DNA of 64,000 nucleotides from Vigna angularis (Eukaryota; Streptophyta; Magnoliopsida; Fabales; Fabaceae). Below are positions 36,301-47,593 of this stretch, one piece after another. The notes beneath the pieces were generated by a model, which was not told the DNA's origin, did not search any database, and saw only the letters and a program-made list of their open reading frames with translations. Numbering within the stretch: the first letter of the stretch is position 1; each line of letters starts with the position of its first letter. Location of the stretch: contig NC_068971.1 of assembly GCF_016808095.1 (NCBI RefSeq), forward strand, positions 7,204,501-7,268,500, read 5' to 3'. Made by a program: the position numbers and the translations under genes.

Positions 36301-39300
36301 ATATTGGTCTTTTCAATGGGATTGGACCTACAAGGACACAATCAAAGATGGTACGGTTTATTGTGATATGTAACTTCTATCCAAAGAAATTTTAAATTAT
36401 GTTTCATTACTATTGGAAAAGTTTGTTATCCTTGGCATGCAGTCTGTTAAATACATTTGTAGACTACAAAGATTGATATAATGTTGGCAAATTTACTACC
36501 TTATCACAGTACTTGTATCGTGATAAAAATTTCAGCCAATGGTCATTTGAATAAAATCTATTTGTCTTCCACTTTAAAGAACGTTCAGTCTGTCAAGTGT
36601 AACATATACTTCCTATAAACGAACCCACTTTTTTCCAAAGCAAGTGGAAAGATTCTAATTTCAAAAACTTAAAAATTGGGTTTTAAGGCCTAGAGAATAT
36701 ATTGCTTTGTCCAGAAATGGTGTATTACACATTGGGTGTTCAATGTTAGATTGGATACTTGCTCTAATGTTGATTATACCGATTTCTGTATTTGTTCCAC
36801 ACTTAAGTACGAATTCCTTAGTTTATTTCTAGATGCCGCTACTATATCCCTAAGCAAAGGTCTTGATGCATTAACCAATGTGGATGGATAAACAATTACT
36901 CCTCTGTCTGCAGATTATCCGGGGTCCATCATATTCCTTTATTGCCAATATAAGTGTGGAAGCATGCACAAATTCAATGATGAGGGGGGATTTCTGTAAC
37001 AGTACAGTTTATCCACTTTCGTGTGAAGCATCTGATGTCTCTAATGCTTTGGAAACTAAAGTGAACAAGTCAATGTTGGAAAATTTGGTGACCTGCAAAA
37101 GTAATTCTGAAGCATTTTGTGTTCATGAAGGTGTGCCAAACTTCTTCTCCCTGGACATAATGAATGTGGCAGAAGAAATTATCATTACGGCAACAAATAT
37201 CAGATTCAATGTTACTTCATCAAATGATGTTAGTTTAATGTGTTTTGTCCGCCATGGTGCTATGCCTTCGGTGACTTCAAATGATTATTCCATTGATGTA
37301 GCTAAAAGTCCCCTGGTTATTCATTCACCGTTGATTGGCCGTTGGTATATTAGTATAGTGCCAGTCAATCTTACAAAAACTCAGGTTAGCAATGTAAGAG
37401 TTTGCTATTCGGTGGAATCACAAGTGCTTCAATGTCCACTTGGAAAAGCTGGACCAAATTGTATAATGGATAGCTACTTGCTTCAGGTAGTAATCGAATT
37501 CCTTGCGTGATGCTGTCACCTTTAGTTCTTCCTTTATAACAAGATCACATGGGCTCTAAATTGTGTTCGTGGGATATTCCTTGGGACTGCAAACTGCATT
37601 TTAGGCCTAGAAATTTAATAGGTAGAATCAGGATATGATCAAATATAGCCATATCTTGTAATCCAGAAATTTCAAAGAACATTAAAGTATATATGTTAAC
37701 TTTCTGTTAGCAAATCACGCACTCTGGTAACATCTGATGTGTACACTAATAGAGAGGAATGTATCAAGCAGAAATTGGAATGTCTTCTCACTATCACATT
37801 GAAAATATCAGTATGCATGTTGTGCTTGTCAATTTGGAGTTCACTTATTGGCTTCTTTACTTGGATAAACTTCTGCTTTAGACTTTCAACAATTAAACTA
37901 TTCTATGCCTGTGCCTAAGAAAGGGGTTTTTAACCTATAAATATTTTGGTTTGTTGGTCCTTTTCTTTAAGGAAGTTCCACCCAACAGGATACTGAAATG
38001 GTTTCTTTTGTTGGTTGGTTTACTACTATTACGTAAAGATGTGTTCTATGTTGTGATGTTTGAAAATATTGTTATGCACCGGAATAAATATTGACAAGAG
38101 AATGGTTGTCTGCAGACATTTGTAAGGAGAGGTTCAACCCCTTTTGAATCGTATTATTTACCAGTTGGTGGAGCATCTTATGATTCTGCCAATTTCCCTC
38201 TTGAGCCACTTTTAAAGAACTCATCATACATTGGAGAATCTGATAGCATTTGGACTTACTTTCTTTTGGACATTCCTCGTGGTGCTGCTGGAGGAAATAT
38301 TCACATACAGCTATCCTCAGATACAAAGATTGGTTATGAAGTGTATGCTAGATTTGGTGGTTTACCATCTCTAGATATCTGGGACTATTATTATGCTAAC
38401 AAGACCAGGAGAAGTGACCCATCTATGTTTTTCACGCTGTATGACTCAAGTGATACCAAAGTTAACTTTTATATTATGTATGCTAGAGAAGGAACTTGGG
38501 GCTTTGGTCTAAGACATCTTAATAGCAATAGTGATTATATGAAAGGACTAAATATCATGTCCATTTCACTTGAGCGATGCCCAAAACGATGTTCCTCTCA
38601 TGGAGACTGTAAATTTTCGTTTGACGCTAGTGGACTAACGTCTTACAGGTTTATCATAAGCCCTTAGCTTGTTAATTTATCAGTTGTGTTTACATTCCAT
38701 TTGTTTTCCTAAGTTGCTAAACAAGGACCTTGAAAGTCCATGGTAGTGATTGAGACACATGGAAAAAAATTCAATGCCATATGGTGGAGTTTCCATATTT
38801 CATGTTTGCATCTGATCCCCAAACCATTAAGGAATTTACCAGTTTGAACATTTACTTGTTTGCATCAGCTTCTGCTCCTGTGATCGAAACCATGGAGGCT
38901 TTGACTGCAGCATTGAGATTGTAACACATCAAGGTGATTACTCATTGTTTATATTCATAAAATTGGCTCATTAATATGATGAACAGATTCCTTATTCCAT
39001 TAAAAAAATTTGTAGGGCATGTACGACAATCAGTTTTTCTCATTGTATCAAATGCTGCAGCCATACTTCCTGCCTATTGGGCCCTTCGGAAGAAGGTGAT
39101 TCTTTCACTTTACTATTGCTACTACTGATAACTCTTTATTTCACTATATAATATTTTTTGCTTTTACATAGAGTCCACAGCTTCCCTTTTTATTTTATGA
39201 AACCTGTAAATAATTTCTTTAATGCAGGCATTAGCAGAATGGGTTTTATACACATCCAGTGGGATTTCAAGTGGACTATATCATGCGTGTGATGTGGGCA

Positions 39301-40782
39301 CTTGGTGTGCGTTGAGCTATAATGTCTTACAGGTTAGAGCTTCATCCACTCTTTCTGAAAATATATAAAGCAAAAACAAGAAGAAAATTAGACTTTGTAT
39401 TATGACAGATGACCTTAAATACAATGTCACGCAAAAATGGCTATATTTACAAAGGCTTTACATATCAATGTTTCAGTTCATGGACTTTTGGCTCTCATTC
39501 ATGGCTGTGATTAGCACTTTTCTTTATCTAACTACCATTGATGAAGTATTTAAGAGGGCAATCCACACAGCTGTTGCTATCCTTACTGCTCTAATGGCTG
39601 CAACAAAAGCAACCAGGTACATGAACTAGTAGACGGACGATTTAGATCCAGCCTCTCAATCATTAAAGGTGTCAAGGCCCTTTTTATATTCTTCTATGCT
39701 GAATTGTGCAGGTCTTCCAATGTTATTCTTGTGATTGTGATTGGTGCTCTTGGTTTGTTTGTTGGATGGTTGATAGAAATCTCAACAAAGTATCGGTCCC
39801 TTTCCTTTCCAATTGGAATCTCATTTAACTTCTCTCACTGGTATGTTCTCTGTACCAAGATATAAATTTGTTTCAATAAGATATACAATATTATATTGAT
39901 ATTTTAGCAACAATTTTCATTTTTTCATTTTTCATGCATCTAGTGCCTGTTGTTGTGAACCCTCAGCCTCATTGTTGTGCTAATTGTAGCATAATCTGGC
40001 TATATGCTACTGTTTAGAGTGTGTTCCATAAATCACACTAGTAAGTATCCAGAAAATCTATAAAAAGACTGTGTGATTTAGTAAAGTCTAAGAGTGTCAA
40101 GTTCTATGAATCTAGGGTGATTCATTTGTGGAAATGATGCCAAACAAGGTAATTCACGGAGAAAACTAGTGTTGAGACATTGATATGTGTTAGCAGATAA
40201 TAATCAGATTTCATTGTTTTCCTTGGTGCTTTGCTAGTTTCCTTAGAGAGCCCATTGTAGTCACTAAAGGTTGATTATGTAATTCACGTATATAAACATT
40301 CTACAGTATTTGATAGCAATGTAAATATAACACAATTATCCATTCTCTCAAATATTACATTTATAACTGAACAAGTGATAGTAATGAACTTCCACTGCAG
40401 TTTGCAAACTATAAAGCGATGGCTCTATAATCTTGTCAAGACCCTTTTGAGACGGTACCACTTGGCATTTGCCTTGGCTGGTTTTACTGCATTGGCCATG
40501 GCAGCAATAAGCTGGACACTTGAAACCAGTGAATCCTACTGGTTTTGGCACAGGTATTACATAGTCAAATCACATTACATCTATCCTCTCTCTTTCCCTC
40601 ATTCTTCCCTTCCTCATGTTACTCTCTTTTGAAATGTTTACAGCATTTGGCATATTACAATATACACATCTTCTTTCTTCTTCCTTTGTTCAAAAGCAAA
40701 CATTGAGGACAGTGAGACAACGCATCCTACAGATGGAAACTATGAACTGACTCATCAGGATTCACTTCCAAGGAGTGGTTAA
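33347..40782 (+). CDS. TMEM8/PGAP6-like membrane protein with EGF module and CREST-type domain
   Basis: Fourteen exons, all GT..AG and in phase: 33347-33536, 34366-34424, 35041-35158, 35892-35965, 36282-36350, 36914-37486, 38116-38648, 38869-38933, 39016-39095, 39228-39332, 39477-39616, 39712-39840, 40401-40553, 40644-40782. They give about 808 residues, the usual size for plant homologues. A signal peptide (VLAVLLLFSCSFGLFSA) precedes a large lumenal or extracellular region with many N-glycosylation sites. An EGF-like module lies near 514-555 (CPKRCSSHGDC, then CSCDRNHGGFDCS across the exon 7/8 border). From about 560 there are seven predicted membrane helices. This part resembles TMEM8A (PGAP6), a GPI-cleaving phospholipase A2 of the CREST superfamily: candidate residues are His606 and Asp609 (LYHACDVG) and His762/His766 (WFWHSIWH). 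GPI-lipid hydrolase activity is inference from the animal family. Confidence 0.9.
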
Positions 40783-41650
40783 AATAATGTCAGAGGAATA
40801 GGTTAGTGTAGAAAGGGGAGAGAGTTTGATCAGATTTTAATATTTTAGCAATGGTATATGGACACTTGCATACTGTATACACCCAGTTGATACCTTTCAT
40901 GTATCTCTCTCTTGCTTCTTATATCTTTCTTTGGGTGTATATTGAGCTTAAGTGTCCATAAATCATTTTTGTTAACATGTTTAGTGTTTGTGGTGAGTTC
41001 ATGTGAAGGTGGCACAAGAATGTGAGGCTGCCAATAGTAGATTTTGATGCAACAAACAATGATCAAGCAAAGCAGTGTCTTGTAAATTCTTAAGGTTTGT
41101 TTCTGCAATTCTTTATCAATTTTGGCATGATTGTGTCTAGGATAAAGAATCAAACTATGCCTACATTTTTGTCATAGGATAAAGGAGCTCTGTTTATGTT
41201 ACTAGTTATGATTTAGAAGATAACTTGCCTTTGAACTGTATCATATTTGGAGATCTTTCTCCTTAAAAAAAACATGTCAACATGATGAATCTAAGATATC
41301 AATATATGTGTTACGCATTTGTATCTTGTTTTTGAAATTAAGATATTAATATATTGATTAAATGTTAAAGCTAATAATAACTAGTAAACATGTATTCTGG
41401 TCCTTAACATTTCAAGTCTTAGTTGTTAATATTTTAATTCATGATCTTGTACAAATTTTATTCTTGTTTAACACTTTTCGGACCATCATTTAGTTTAATC
41501 TTTAGTGTAAAATGAGATGAATATAACTTTTTAGAAAAACCAATTATTAAAATTAAGGATTTTATCAAATAAAGAAAACATATGAAAAGAGCAATATTTA
41601 TAATTGTTGTTGCAATGGCAAAGACTTCAACAACCAAAGTTAAAATTAAA
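40783..41650. other. 3' flank of the TMEM8-like gene
   Basis: Probably 3' UTR for the first few hundred bases, then AT-rich spacer. No single poly(A) site is convincing. No other gene seen. Confidence 0.5.
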
Positions 41651-42956
41651 TTATTTTTAGGTTTAATCATTTCGAATGTCCCTATTTGTGCAGAATCGTC
41701 TCAATTAGGTCCTCGTATTCTTTTTTTATCTCACTTAGGTCCTTATTTATGTAAAATTGAATCAATTGGAATCTTGCCGTTATTTTAATGAATTGCGTTA
41801 AAATTGTAGTGAAATAGGATGCTGACTTTGCATGTGTGAGACAGGTGACAGAGTCACGTGAAATTTAATTATTTTAAATTTTAAAAAACTATCCTCTTCC
41901 TATATCACTCATCTGGAATCCTATAACTAAAAATGCTGCATAATAAATGCCATGTTCTGGATGGCAGCAAAAACCAAATTAATTTTTATTCCTAATTAAT
42001 TTCTTCATCAGATTAAAATTGGATTTCTGATTCTAATTTTCCACAGAGAACTTAAATAAGGGTTCAGATTTTGTATTTTTAGAATCTGGAAAACCCAGCC
42101 TTGGCTAGCTTTAGAAACCTGTTTTTTTTTTTCGAGTTTGTCCTCTTTTTCTTTTATGTGAGCCACTAGAAGCTTCAAGCTTCTTCTTCTCTCTAATCTC
42201 GCGGACCACCCAACCTTGGGAAAAACCATCCTTGGCTCGTGCTTAGGGGGTGATCTCGCGAAGACGCAGTGGAGGAGCGACGGAAAGGCGTCGGAGGCGC
42301 GACGAAAAGGCGTCGGAGGCACGTTGGCAATTGTTATTCTTCTTCCCTCTGTTCTGATTCGCGGCAAGGAGGAAGTTTCCTTCTCCTCTTCTTCTTCTGC
42401 TTTTGATTGGGTTCCGTAGAGGTTTCTGTGCCGATACCTGATTTTTGGAAACTGAGATTAGGGTTTTCACTTCAAATCAATTTGGGAAATCCTAGGTTCC
42501 CTCTATATTCGAAATTTGGTTGGGATTCTTGTTCCTTGTAGATTGGCGAGGGTTCGGTTGGAGATTTTGAGGGTTTTGATTATTGCGGTTTTGGATGTTA
42601 TTGAGATTTGGTTGTTCCATTGCAGGTTGATGATTGCAGTTTGATATTCGCCTCTCAAACTGAGGGTTTCTGGCTTGCTATCTGATTCTTGGTTCTTCTC
42701 ATAAGAGGAAGAGGATAGTTTTTTAAAATTTAAAATAATTAAATTCCACGTAACTCTGGCACCTGTCTCACACATGCAAAGTCAGCATCCTATTTTACTA
42801 CAATTTTAACGTCGTTCATTAAAATTAATGGCAAGGTTCCAATTGATTCAATTTTACATAAATAGGGACTTAAGTGAGATAAAAAAGAATACGAGGACCT
42901 AGTTGAGACGATTCTGCACAAATAGGAACATTCGAAATGATTAAACCTTATTTTTA
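41651..42956. mobile_element. Non-autonomous Mutator-like element (MULE-2), 41660-42947, with 9-bp TSD
   Basis: The element is 1288 bp with a perfect 9-bp duplication, TTATTTTTA, at 41651-41659 and 42948-42956. Inverted repeats of about 230 bp start GGTTTAATCATTTCGAATG and include GACTTTGCATGTGTGAGACA. The interior has no transposase. It holds a GC-rich stretch (about 42190-42440) with a doubled AAAGGCGTCGGAGGC motif and two short minus-strand frames of no known family, which could be captured host sequence. The order of TIR words (GGTCCTC, TTAGGTCC, CAATTG) recalls MULE-1, but the sequences are not the same family. Confidence 0.93.
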
Positions 42957-44077
42957 TTACTAATGTCATCTCTATCATGATTATCATGGTAGCAATATCA
43001 TAACAATTCATTTCACACTCAAATCACAATAAACTTAATTAAAATTATCCTTAAAACATGTGATATTATCATTTCTTTTAGAACAATACAGTTATTTAAA
43101 AGTTAATATTTCTTTAAAAAATTAAGTCAAACTACATTGTGCATAAAAGACATCCCTGTCAACTGAAATGCATTGACAAGGGTCTATGCATGGAAAATGT
43201 TTCATTATATGCATTATAACATGAAAAGTTTTTCTTTAATTTGTCGGAAAAAATATATTTGTCTAAATTTGTGCAGAAAAAGTTTTTCTTTATTAGCCCA
43301 TCTTTTAACATGGAAAGTTATAAAAAAAATTAAAATATATTTAATTTTAGCTGGAATAGAACAGATCGTGTAAGGTTTTAATTTTTGAAACAAACAAATA
43401 TGTAACATGGTGTAAAATTTAATTTAAATATTATTTTTTTAAAATGAATTCCAAACATGAAAATTGATTTTAAATTAAATCGAATAATATAGAGTATATA
43501 TAACAATTTGATTATGTTTACGTGGAGTTTTTCAAAATTGTTCATTTATCTGTGTATTCAAATAAGGTGTTTCTTCATTTTTTTTTTTTACTAATTCAAG
43601 AGACGTGTATCCATGCTAAGTACAAATATCATTGTATCCATACTAAATAAAAAAGAGAAATAATTTTTTGAGTAGAAATATCATTGTATCCATGCTAAGT
43701 ATGCTTATTTTTCAATTTTTGAGAAAAATAAATATAAACTTGTGTTGTTTTGTCTTTTCCTAATTTCTTATTTCTTAAATATGAAAGAAAGTCCAAAGGA
43801 ATCTTGTACCCATCATTACCGAGTTGTTTTCTCATTTCTTTAAAACCCTCTTAGTCTTAAAATATATGTGAATCCAATTTGTTGTTATCCAAATGTGTTA
43901 TTAATTATATAAAATTCTTTCAATTCTTCCAACAACATAATAAATTTGTCCTTATTAAAAATAATAATAAAATCAGTAAACCACTTATGTAAACAAACGG
44001 CTAAACCTACCGAACAAGTGTTATTTTGTATGATGATGCAAGATCTTTTAAACTTTTTTAAAAGTTTTATTTTAAAA
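42957..44077. other. Intergenic, AT-rich
   Basis: No gene seen. At 43600-43710 the phrase ATCATTGTATCCATGCTAAGTA is present twice in degenerate form. Confidence 0.5.
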
Positions 44078-44415
44078 ATTTAAATATGTTTTTAGTTTTT
44101 AAATTTATGATAAAATTAAAATTTTTTTATATTTAAAACTTTGATACATTTTAATTTTTAAATTTTAAAAATAAATTAATATAGATATTTTAATTTGGTA
44201 ATGTTAATCTTTTTTAATTTATTAAATTATATTTTATGTTATTTGAAACATATCAATGTAAATAATTCAAATCTTATTTTAAAATGTGTTTAATACATTA
44301 AAAAAAATTAACATAATTAAATTAAAAAAATATTTATTTATTTTTAAAGTTTGAAAATAAAAAATATAAAAAAAAACAAATTCTAATTTTATATGAAACT
44401 AAAAGTATATTTAAC
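44078..44415. mobile_element. Small AT-rich MITE-like inverted repeat (MULE-type ends)
   Basis: The left end TTAAATATGTTTTTAGTTTT and the right end read in reverse (GTTAAATATACTTTTAGTTT) are similar over about 40 bases. The ATATGTTTTTAGT word is frequent at the ends of legume Mutator-type MITEs. No convincing TSD was found, so the class is tentative. Confidence 0.5.
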
Positions 44416-46499
44416 GTATTTTTATTTATAAAAGTTAAATTTTGGGCATTTAATGGATAAAAAATAAAGGTATAAATTTGAGAACTTTTAAAATCTGAAT
44501 ACCAAAGGCATATAATGAATCTTCTAATTCTTTTTATTATCCCTATAATTATTATGTCTTTTTATGGTAAAATTACAATTATTATGTCCGAATTATTATA
44601 TTTTATTTCACATCACCAGATTTTGATAATGTTACGTGGACCCAAGTTCTACATTTCATGCAGCAACACACCTTAAAGTGGTAGCCAATGAATTATTTCA
44701 AATAATTTATAATCCAGAAAGAATTAAGCTCAAGACAAAACTGTAATTGAATAATAAATTGTAATTATTATATTCTTAAGCTACTTAATGAGGATTTCGT
44801 CACCTTCATTTGTTTTTTAATCTCGTGACTAATCAAGAAAAATAGTTACCCACATATTCTCTTTTCTTTGTAGTTAGAAAGGAAACAACCCAAACCTAAT
44901 ATTATAGAAGTTGATCAACTTATTAACCAATTATTACATAGGTTATGTCACTGTATAAAATATTTTTAATAAATTATTATTCTAATCTTTTGAAATGTAG
45001 AACATTGTTATATCAATTATTCAAACTAAAAAATGTTAAATAAATAATTAAGATATAATTCATAAATCACTTTAATAGAACATTCATAAATCCCTTTACA
45101 CCTATATTATTGTAAAAACATTTATTGACAAATTGTTAATAAAAATGGTATGACATGATTAAAAAAAACAATTTATCCTATGTTGACCATTGATAATATA
45201 TTTATTATTATAAGGTCATTTCTTCGATTGAGTAATATGAATAGGTGGAAATATGGTTATCATTTTTCAATTTCAAATATTTAATTTTTCTCCGTAATAA
45301 ATTCGTGAAAATAAATGCTTATATAATACACAATGTTAGTCTTTCTTATCATAATAAAATCATGAAATTAAAGTTATTATATTTGTTTGAATTCAACATT
45401 CACTTATTATAGTCTTTATCTTTGTTCAGCAGCCCTAACCCAAAGGCTAAGCTAGAAACAATTTGAGTTGACTTTTTTTGATATAAAAGTCTTGATGGGA
45501 TTGAAATCATAATAAACAAAATTAAAAATAATTAAAGATGATTACTATAATTAAAGTACTTGGTAATAGGAAACAAAATAGTCATCACAGAAGCCTAATG
45601 GGCCATGATACCCTGTTAAATATTTATTCATGATTTTTTAGGATCCTCTTATAATAATTTAACACATTGTATTAAACTAAATATACATACTAAAACATTA
45701 ATAAGAAAATGATTTTCAATATGTTTGGTTTATTTTTCCCAGAATATTCTCACAAACTAATAAAATAAATTTTATTGTAATGAATTAATGCAAGCTAAGA
45801 ACTATAAAAGGAATGTAAACTCTAAAAGTGAATATAGCATTGTATATAAATGAGTTAAACTATTCATAAATCATTTCAATTTAAGTGACGAGTTTATTTA
45901 TGTGCTTTAATGGAACAATTAAGGTAAAGTTTTGATATAAACCTAGTTATTTAAATAAGAACTTGGCATTAATAATTTTGTAAGTAACTGGTACACGTTT
46001 GAATGGAATAAAGAGTTGTAATTTTATTTATAAATTTGTTTACATAGTAAACTCTAATTTTTAAATTAAATATTTGATTAAATTAACCTTCTTTACAAAT
46101 TTACCATAATTTTTTTTTTTAATTTTAAGTAATAAATATTACAAAAATTATACAGTAGCTATATTTCTAGTTTATTTTTAGCAAGATGTTTGAAAAATTT
46201 TAATTAGTAGTTTTAAAATAAATATCATGGGAAAACTAATAGAAGAGTGAAATTATGAATGAATTAATCAAACAACAATTTCAAACTTTGAAATTAATTC
46301 AATTAACAAAAATAAATTAAATTTCAGCAACTACGATTTTTTCCACAAATGAACAGTGAAATTTCTGAAGTCAAATATTTAATTTTCAATGACACCCAAA
46401 TTGTAAGAAGTATTTTGTTAGAAATAATAGTCTCCATACAAATAGTGTACTGTGTTCTGTCGACGAGGAAAAAACAAACGAAAATCAAACAAAGATACA
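44416..46499. other. Intergenic, AT-rich, no gene seen
   Basis: Low-complexity A/T sequence up to the leader of the RHB1A-type gene. No bounded element found. Confidence 0.55.
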
Positions 46500-46593
46500 C
46501 AGAACCATAACCAAAGTCATACTCAGCTTCCTGAAACAAACCCAATTCCTCAACAGTTTCTCATCCTTCTCTTCACCTAATCTTTGCGAAAAG
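46500..46593 (+). other. 5' UTR exon of the RHB1A-type gene
   Basis: Sequence ending GCGAAAAG before a GTAAGTTTTTTGCTTC donor at 46594. The matching acceptor, GTGAAAGCAG, lies at 47477 and the start codon at 47594. An intron in the 5' leader is common in plant RING genes of this kind. The transcription start is a guess. Confidence 0.6.
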
Positions 46594-47593
46594 GTAAGTT
46601 TTTTGCTTCTACTCTTCACTTTCTCAGCTCTCATGGAGTGTATTGGTCATCTACTTCAGTTTTAGCCACCCTTTTTGCCTTGTAAATAGGGTTTTGTGCT
46701 TTGAATTTGGCTGTGACGGTTTTCATTTCCTTCCTTTTATTGTTCTCTCAAAAGGTTCTTGTTTTGGGCTGTTTTTGTTTTGTGGGTCAAGGCGTTTCCT
46801 CTGTTATGATGTGTGTGGTTGTGATTTTTTTTGGAGGGTGCCCCTCTTCTTCTCTCTATAGTATTGACTATTTGGATTTTAATGGCTTTTCTTCTTGTAA
46901 GTGTATTTTTCTTTAACGAAATTATATGCTAGCTCGAGTTATCTGTAACTGGGATTTTAGTGGTTTTGGTTAAAATATATTCATGATAGACGTGGAGATT
47001 GATGTTCTATGTCAAGATATTTGCACTATACTCTATTGCAACCATTATAATTTAGGACACAACTTAAAGGGAAATCCTTTGTTGCTTTTGGTTTGGTGTT
47101 GTTTTCCATCAGAATTGGAATTTCACCCCCAATAATCTATGCTTCGTTTTAATCTTTTTTATCATGGAGATTATTGAGGTAAAACCCTAATTCTTGTTGG
47201 AGGTCAATAAAAAAATCATCTAAGGAACTCTATGAGTTTTATCCTGTAATATGTAGTTGTATGGCCTTATTATGTACAATAATATCAATGGAAATCTAAA
47301 GAATTCTAGAATCGTTTCTCAAAATGTAGGCCTTGGCTTCCTATAACGTCTGATTTATCACTTTGTGTTTAGTTGAGTAATTTAAAGTTTCTATTGATGT
47401 AATTGTGGCTTTATGAAATTGATTTCGTTTCTTATGTGGATTAATCCTTAATGTTTTTTGTTGGCTTGTGAAAGCAGAATAGATGCATAAAGTTTGGTGG
47501 CCTCTGATCTGATCCCAGCTTCATTTCAAACAACAGAAGAGAATGAAACTGTCAATGAGTGTTTTGATTAAATAACAAAATAATTATTGGAAA

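Noticed and set aside
41458..42470. Short frames in MULE-2 as genes
   Set aside because: None shows a known domain, and they overlap each other on both strands; kept only as possible captured sequence.
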